Shown here: in pieces, positions 60,214 through 64,000 of the stretch
Layout: each line of letters begins with the position of its first letter
How positions within the stretch are numbered: the first letter of the stretch is position 1
Source: Intrasporangium flavum
GTDB lineage: Bacteria; Actinomycetota; Actinomycetes; Actinomycetales; Dermatophilaceae
DNA length: 64,000 nucleotides
Direction: 5' to 3'
Assembly: GCF_001956915.1 (NCBI RefSeq)
Contig: NZ_MLJO01000017.1
Location: 1-64,000, forward strand
The notes under the pieces: generated by a model
What the model was told of the DNA's origin: nothing
What the model saw: the letters and a program-made list of their open reading frames with translations, nothing else
Database searches by the model: none
Program-made: the position numbers and the translations under genes

Positions 60214-60251
60214 GGCTCAACGGTCGGGCCGGTCGCTGTGCCGTTCCTATG
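60214..60251 (-). promoter_or_regulatory. GT39 promoter with response-regulator box B
   Basis: Minus strand: box CATAGGAACGGCACAGCGA (60251-60233), then CCGGCCCGACCGT, then six bases to the ATG at 60213. The -10 is GACCGT at leaderless spacing. The same 13 bases follow a matching box upstream of the 63108 gene. Confidence 0.7.
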
Positions 60252-60334
60252 ACATGACTTTGGCGTGCTGATGAGTGGTTTGCCCTCCAGCCCGGCCTCG
60301 CTCCCCCTCCATCGAGTGAGCACGAAACCCCACG

Positions 60335-60364
60335 AGCCCCACCCGTCGTGTGACGGGTGGGGCT
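60335..60364 (-). terminator. perfect 13-bp hairpin after the two-component operon
   Basis: AGCCCCACCCGTC pairs perfectly with GACGGGTGGGGCT over a GTGT loop, 51 bases past the histidine-kinase stop. It separates the two-component operon from the GT39 promoter and is the best terminator candidate in the window. Confidence 0.8.
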
Positions 60365-60390
60365 GGGTGCTCCCTCGACGAGGAGGGGGT

Positions 60391-60424
60391 GGGACGCGTC
60401 AGGTGGCGGGACGCGTCAGGTGGC
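60391..60424. repeat. 17-bp tandem duplication covering the histidine-kinase stop codon
   Basis: GGGACGCGTCAGGTGGC occurs twice head to tail. The second copy contains the TGA stop of the kinase (plus-strand TCA at 60416-60418), while the first lies just downstream and holds an unused copy of it. Confidence 0.7.
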
Positions 60425-62209
60425 GGGGAGCATGAGCGAGAACGTCGTGTCGCCGGGGCGGCTGTCCATCTCGACGCGCCCGCCGTGGGCCTTGCTCACC
60501 GCGGCGACGATCGACAGTCCGAGACCCGTGCTGCCGCCGGCCCGGTTGCGGGCGTCGTCGCCACGGGCGAACCGCTCGAAGACGTTGGGCTGCAAGGAGT
60601 CCGGGATGCCGGGGCCGTCGTCGTGCACGGCCACGCGGACCCAGTCGCCCTCGGGGCGCACCGACGTCGTGACGCGGGTGCCCTCCGGGGTGTGGGTGCG
60701 GGCGTTGGCGAGCAGGTTCGCGACGACCTGGTGCAGCCGTGCGGCATCACCCCGCACCTCGACCGGCTCGGGCGGCAGGTCGAGGTCCCACCGGTGCTCG
60801 GGCGCGGCGGCGTGCGCGTCGCTGACGGCGTTGATGACGAGCATCGAGACGTCGACCGGCGCGTCGTCGAGGGGGCGCCCGGCGTCGAGGCGGGCGAGCA
60901 GGAGCAGGTCCTCGACGAGCGAGCTCATCCGGTTGGCCTCGGACTCGATGCGGCCCATCGCGTGGGTCACCGACTGTGGCACCGGGTTCGGCTCGCGCCG
61001 GGAGATCTCGGCGTAGCCCTTGATCGAGGCCAGGGGCGTGCGCAGCTCGTGCGAGGCGTCGGCGACGAACTGGCGCACCCGCTGCTCGCTCTGGTGGCGG
61101 GCGTTGAGGGCCTCGTCGACGTGGTCGAGCATCTCGTTGAAGGCCGCGCCGACCTGGCCGACCTCGGTGCGGGTGTCGGTGTCGGCGGGGTCGACGCGTT
61201 CGGCGAGCGCCACCTTGCCGGTGTCGAGGGGCATCCGCGACACCTTCGTGGCCGTGGCGGCGAGCCGGCTCAGCGGCTCGAGGTTGCGCCGCACGAGCCA
61301 CGTCCCGAGGACGGCGACGAGGATGATGCCCGCACCGAGGGTCATGACGGCGACGAGCACCATCTGCTGGATGGTCCTCTCCGTCGGGTCCATCGGCAGG
61401 CCGATGACGAGCACCCCGATCGGGACGTTGTTCGCGGTGACCGTGGTGGTCTGGACCCGGTAGCTGCCGAGGCCCGGGATCTGGATGTTGCTGGCCTCGC
61501 CGCGCAGCCCCGCACTGTCGAGCGCGGACAGCTGCGTGGCGGTCAACGCGACCGGCCGCTGTCCGCCGCTGCTCACCTTGCCGATCGCCTTGGGCAGCGA
61601 CGAGGTCGGGGTGGACGGCAGGTAGGCGAGCAGGCCCTCGTCACCGGGGCCGCGGGGCGGGCCACCGTCGGGCTGCGTGCCGAAGTCGATGATGCCGCCC
61701 CGGTCCGACATGAGGCGCCCCATGGACGTGTGCAGCTGGTCGTCGACCTGGCTCGTCAGCTGGCGGCTCAGGGCGACCACGGTGAAGGCGCCCGTCGCTG
61801 CCCCGATGACGGTGAACAGGATGAGCATCGAGGCGACGAGCTTGGCGCGCAGGGTCCACGTCGACAGCGGCCGGACGCGGCCGCGCGCCTCGGCGAGCCG
61901 CTCGCGCAGCGTCGGCCCCGGCTCGTGCACCGCGTCGGCCGCCTCGGTGGCGGGGCCTGCCGCCGCGGGCACCCCGTCCCGGAGCACGACGCGCGGGTCG
62001 CCGAACGGGGACCGCGTGCCGGGCTCGGTGTCGTCGGAGAAGCCGACGCCCGACGGCTCGGGGGCGGACGCGTCGAGGCCCGGCATCGGGGCCGGGACCG
62101 ACTCGGGCAGGTCGGCGCGGGTCGCCGGCACCTCGGCCGGCACCTCGACGGGCAGGTCGACCTCGGTGTCGCCGGGCGGCGCGGCCTCAGGCCGCCGGCT
62201 TGAGGACAT
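60416..62209 (-). CDS. sensor histidine kinase, OmpR-pair type
   Basis: A 597-residue membrane kinase. An unusually long acidic, Pro-rich N-terminus (about 118 residues) precedes helix 1 (LVASMLILFTVIGAATGAFTVVAL). An extracytoplasmic domain of about 135 residues and helix 2 (MVLVAVMTLGAGIILVAVLGTWLV) follow, then HAMP, the dimerisation helix FVADASHELRTPLASIKGYAEISRR (H387), N box HQVVANLLANARTHT, VHDDGPGIPD and STGLGLSIVAAVSKAHGG. ATG at 62209 is taken; a GTG at 62218 is also possible. It overlaps its response regulator's end by about 20 bases. Layout resembles TrcS/TcrY-type kinases. Confidence 0.92.
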   Translation of the reverse strand: MSSSRRPEAAPPGDTEVDLPVEVPAEVPATRADLPESVPAPMPGLDASAPEPSGVGFSDDTEPGTRSPFGDPRVVLRDGVPAAAGPATEAADAVHEPGPTLRERLAEARGRVRPLSTWTLRAKLVASMLILFTVIGAATGAFTVVALSRQLTSQVDDQLHTSMGRLMSDRGGIIDFGTQPDGGPPRGPGDEGLLAYLPSTPTSSLPKAIGKVSSGGQRPVALTATQLSALDSAGLRGEASNIQIPGLGSYRVQTTTVTANNVPIGVLVIGLPMDPTERTIQQMVLVAVMTLGAGIILVAVLGTWLVRRNLEPLSRLAATATKVSRMPLDTGKVALAERVDPADTDTRTEVGQVGAAFNEMLDHVDEALNARHQSEQRVRQFVADASHELRTPLASIKGYAEISRREPNPVPQSVTHAMGRIESEANRMSSLVEDLLLLARLDAGRPLDDAPVDVSMLVINAVSDAHAAAPEHRWDLDLPPEPVEVRGDAARLHQVVANLLANARTHTPEGTRVTTSVRPEGDWVRVAVHDDGPGIPDSLQPNVFERFARGDDARNRAGGSTGLGLSIVAAVSKAHGGRVEMDSRPGDTTFSLMLPAT

Positions 62210-62924
62210 ACCCGGCACCCCGCATCGTGTGGATCATCGGCTCGCGGCCGGCGTCGATCTTCTTGCGCAGGTAGGAGATGTAGAGCTCGACGACGTTGGC
62301 CTGGCCGCCGAAGTCGTAGTTCCACACCCGGTCCAGGATCTGCGCCTTGGACAGCACGCGGCGCGGGTTGCGCATGAGGTAGCGGAGGAGCTCGAACTCG
62401 GTGGCGGTCAGGTGGATCTCCTCGCCGCCGCGGGTGACCTCGTGGCTGTCCTCGTCGAGGGTGAGGTCGCCGACGACGAGCACCGAGTCGGACGCCGAGA
62501 CCGCCACGGTGGTGCGGCGCATCAGCGCGCGGACGCGGGCCACGACCTCCTCGAGCGAGAAGGGCTTGGTGACGTAGTCGTCGCCGCCGGCGGTCAGGCC
62601 CGAGACGCGGTCCTCGACGGCGTCCTTGGCCGTGAGGAAGAGGACCGGCACGTTGGGGTTGTCGCCGCGCATCCGCCGCAGCACCTCGAGGCCGTCGAAG
62701 TCGGGCAGCATCATGTCGAGGACGACGGCGTCGGGGTCGAACTCCCGGGCGGCCCGCACGGCCTCCATGCCGGTGCCGGCCGAGCGCACCTCCCAGCCCT
62801 CGTAGCGCAGGGCCATGCCGAGCAGCTCGGTGAGGTTGGCCTCGTCGTCGACGACGAGGACGCGCACCGGCGACCCGTCGAGTCGCTGGAGTCGCGCTGC
62901 AGCCGGCTTGGTCTTCTCGCTCAT
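62187..62924 (-). CDS. OmpR/PhoB-family response regulator
   Basis: A 245-residue regulator. The receiver (about 20-135) has VLVVDDEAN (D26, D27), phospho-acceptor D70 in AVVLDMMLPDFDG and VTKPFSLEEVVARV with the switch lysine. The winged helix (about 150-243) carries LTATEFELLRYLMRNPRRVLSKAQILDRVW and NVVELYISYLRKKIDAG, ending MIHTMRGAGYVLKPAA, the recognition helix and wing of OmpR-type factors. Two TTCCTGTG half-sites 11 bp apart lie upstream, fitting tandem dimer binding and autoregulation. Confidence 0.95.
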   Translation of the reverse strand: MSEKTKPAAARLQRLDGSPVRVLVVDDEANLTELLGMALRYEGWEVRSAGTGMEAVRAAREFDPDAVVLDMMLPDFDGLEVLRRMRGDNPNVPVLFLTAKDAVEDRVSGLTAGGDDYVTKPFSLEEVVARVRALMRRTTVAVSASDSVLVVGDLTLDEDSHEVTRGGEEIHLTATEFELLRYLMRNPRRVLSKAQILDRVWNYDFGGQANVVELYISYLRKKIDAGREPMIHTMRGAGYVLKPAA

Positions 62925-62966
62925 GTCACCCAGTGAAACCCCGGGGACTGTGCGACCGCCAGTACC

Positions 62967-62985
62967 TTCCTGTGCGATTCCTGTG
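62967..62985. promoter_or_regulatory. response-regulator box A (11-bp spaced direct repeat)
   Basis: TTCCTGTG at 62967-62974 and 62978-62985, one helical turn apart, reading CACAGGAATCGCACAGGAA on the minus strand. It is 42 bases upstream of the response-regulator ATG, near the -35 region of a CACAGT -10 (62952-62947). Confidence 0.7.
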
Positions 62986-63068
62986 GGATCCCGGTGCGGA
63001 TCCGCCCGGCTCGGGCCGGCTCGGGAGGTGCGTGCGCCGGGCAAGTCACGGCACCCCGACGGCTGTGG

Positions 63069-63107
63069 CACAGCACCCGCACAGCATCCGGCCCGACCGT
63101 CGTCCCC
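63069..63107 (+). promoter_or_regulatory. promoter of the 63108 gene with response-regulator box C
   Basis: Box CACAGCACCCGCACAGCAT (63069-63087), then CCGGCCCGACCGT, then seven bases to the ATG at 63108. The repeat spacing matches box A, and the 13 bases after the box are identical to those in the GT39 promoter. Confidence 0.7.
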
Positions 63108-63818
63108 ATGAGCACCGATGCCACGACGCCGGTCCCGGTCGCCCCGGGGCGTTCGGCCCTGCCCCAGTTCGACGCGACCCGCGAGGTCCCGACCGCCGAC
63201 GTGACGCGGGAGATCCCCGCCCAGGGGAGCGCCGACACGGCGACGCTTCCCGCGGCGCCCGCGCAGCCCTCCCCCATCGCCCCGCCGCAGGTCCCGTACA
63301 CCTACACGGCGGCGCACCCGGCGCCCGAGGACCGGACCGGGGCCGCGGCGCCGGTCGTCCCGCCGCGTCCGGCGACAAGCGACGGACCGCGTTGGAGCGC
63401 AAAGAAGACCGCCGTGACGGCCGGGCTCGCCATCGTCCTGGCCTCGGCCGGGGCCATCGGCGCCGCCGCCGCGATGCCGGCCGGCTCGACCGGCGGCGAC
63501 ACCGGCCGCTTCGGGCGCGGCTTCGGGCCCGGGGGCCAGAACGGCCAGAACGGGTTCACCCCGTTCGGCCGCGGCAACCAGGGCTTCGGCAACCAGAACG
63601 GGCAGGGCAACCTGCAGAACCAGCTGCCGGGCCTGAACGGCCTGGGCAACCAGAACGGCCAGCAGGGCGGACCGGGCCTGACCAACCAGGGCGGCCAGCT
63701 GCCGAACCTGAACGGCATCGACCCGAACCAGCTGAGCCGGCTGGACCCGCAGGACCTCCTCAAGCAGCTGGACCAGCTGACCGGCGGCAGCGACGACGGC
63801 TCGTCCAGCACGACCTGA
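63108..63818 (+). CDS. membrane-anchored Gly/Asn/Gln-rich surface protein
   Basis: A 236-residue protein. Residues 1-98 are disordered, with a duplicated DATREVP/DVTREIP motif and Pro-rich stretches. One helix (TAVTAGLAIVLASAGAIGAAAAMPAG, about 102-123) follows, then an external low-complexity region rich in Gly, Asn, Gln and Phe (GRGNQGFGNQNGQGNLQNQ-like, about 130-205) and a short helical end NQLSRLDPQDLLKQLDQL. No family is recognised. It is divergent from the two-component operon and carries a matching regulatory box, so it is probably co-regulated with the GT39 enzyme. It might be a substrate or a matrix component. Confidence 0.75.
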   Translation: MSTDATTPVPVAPGRSALPQFDATREVPTADVTREIPAQGSADTATLPAAPAQPSPIAPPQVPYTYTAAHPAPEDRTGAAAPVVPPRPATSDGPRWSAKKTAVTAGLAIVLASAGAIGAAAAMPAGSTGGDTGRFGRGFGPGGQNGQNGFTPFGRGNQGFGNQNGQGNLQNQLPGLNGLGNQNGQQGGPGLTNQGGQLPNLNGIDPNQLSRLDPQDLLKQLDQLTGGSDDGSSSTT

Positions 63819-63875
63819 GCCGGGACGACCGTCCCGCTCCCACCTGAGCCCGATCGGCCGCCCGGCCGGTCGGGC

Positions 63876-64000
63876 TCAGCCGGCGCGGAGGGTGTCGGCG
63901 TACCGCTCGAGCGCGTTCGTCGCGCGCTCGACGTCGTCCTCGAGGCGTGCCACGAGGTCGGCGCCGGCGACCTGCCCATCGCGACCGAGGTCCTCGATGG
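63876..64000 (-). CDS. C-terminal end of a helical protein, possibly an HPt domain (partial)
   Basis: The last 40 codons of a minus-strand gene that continues past the window end. They read IEDLGRDGQVAGADLVARL then EDDVERATNALERYADTLRAG and a TGA stop. The pattern of a helix, a short Gly break and a long helix ending in ALER resembles the final helices of HPt phosphotransfer domains. Only a tentative call is possible without the histidine-bearing part. Confidence 0.4.
   Translation of the reverse strand, partial: IEDLGRDGQVAGADLVARLEDDVERATNALERYADTLRAG

Overview
The window is a very high-GC, densely coded actinobacterial chromosome segment. Markers are a proteasome activator ending in GQYL (Bpa), an MptB-type mannosyltransferase, DUF4235 and DUF4190 proteins, GTG starts, and many genes whose -10 element lies only 6-8 bases before the start codon. 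A Micrococcales member, perhaps near Intrasporangiaceae/Dermatophilaceae, is my best guess, but no rRNA is present to fix it. I see no tRNA, rRNA, prophage, insertion sequence or CRISPR array. No stretch longer than 300 bases lacks a gene.

Layout. 1-5.3 kb: a frameshifted lipoprotein, a DUF4190 protein, the alanine aminotransferase alaA, and a lipoprotein/phosphatase/MptB operon. 5.4-8.6 kb: a TPP-riboswitch-controlled thiamine-precursor ECF transporter (YkoE plus a single YkoD-YkoC fusion). 8.7-13.3 kb: DUF4235, a NarL-type two-component pair, a beta-CASP RNA hydrolase and DUF1918. 13.3-22.3 kb: histidine utilisation (hutI, hutF, an M20 amidohydrolase, hutU, hutH) with a divergent IclR regulator, interrupted by two opposite-strand genes. 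22.4-28.5 kb: a quinone oxidoreductase, a duplicated-domain protein, and a PadR-controlled ABC exporter. 28.5-40.7 kb: mixed housekeeping genes (Bpa, acetyltransferases, phosphatases, a membrane phosphoesterase, acyl-CoA synthetase, secreted SGNH hydrolase, phytoene-desaturase-like oxidoreductase, 3-methyladenine glycosylase). 40.7-47.6 kb: a LacI-regulated sugar ABC importer divergent from a glycogen-debranching-type enzyme. 47.6-55.8 kb: PAP2 phosphatase, a thioredoxin-reductase-like protein without its CxxC, a PaiB-like protein, an RHH-DUF4097 operon with palindromic operators, and two tandem metallo-beta-lactamase paralogs. 55.9-63.8 kb: a surface-related block of M1 peptidase, GtrA, GT39 glycosyltransferase, an OmpR-type two-component system and a Gly/Asn/Gln-rich anchored protein.

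The strongest candidate for an undescribed system is this last block. The two-component operon, the GT39 gene and the Gly/Asn-rich gene each carry a similar 19-bp direct-repeat box upstream. The last two share a near-identical promoter (box, then the same 13 bases, then a start codon 6-7 bases later). This points to one small regulon for a cell-envelope glycosylation module. Other notable items are a translated palindromic repeat inside the riboswitch-controlled transporter gene, a hut pathway in which an M20 hydrolase stands where HutG is expected, paired operators for the RHH protein, and several long intergenic inverted repeats. Protein identities come from recognising sequence motifs by eye, and no database search was run.
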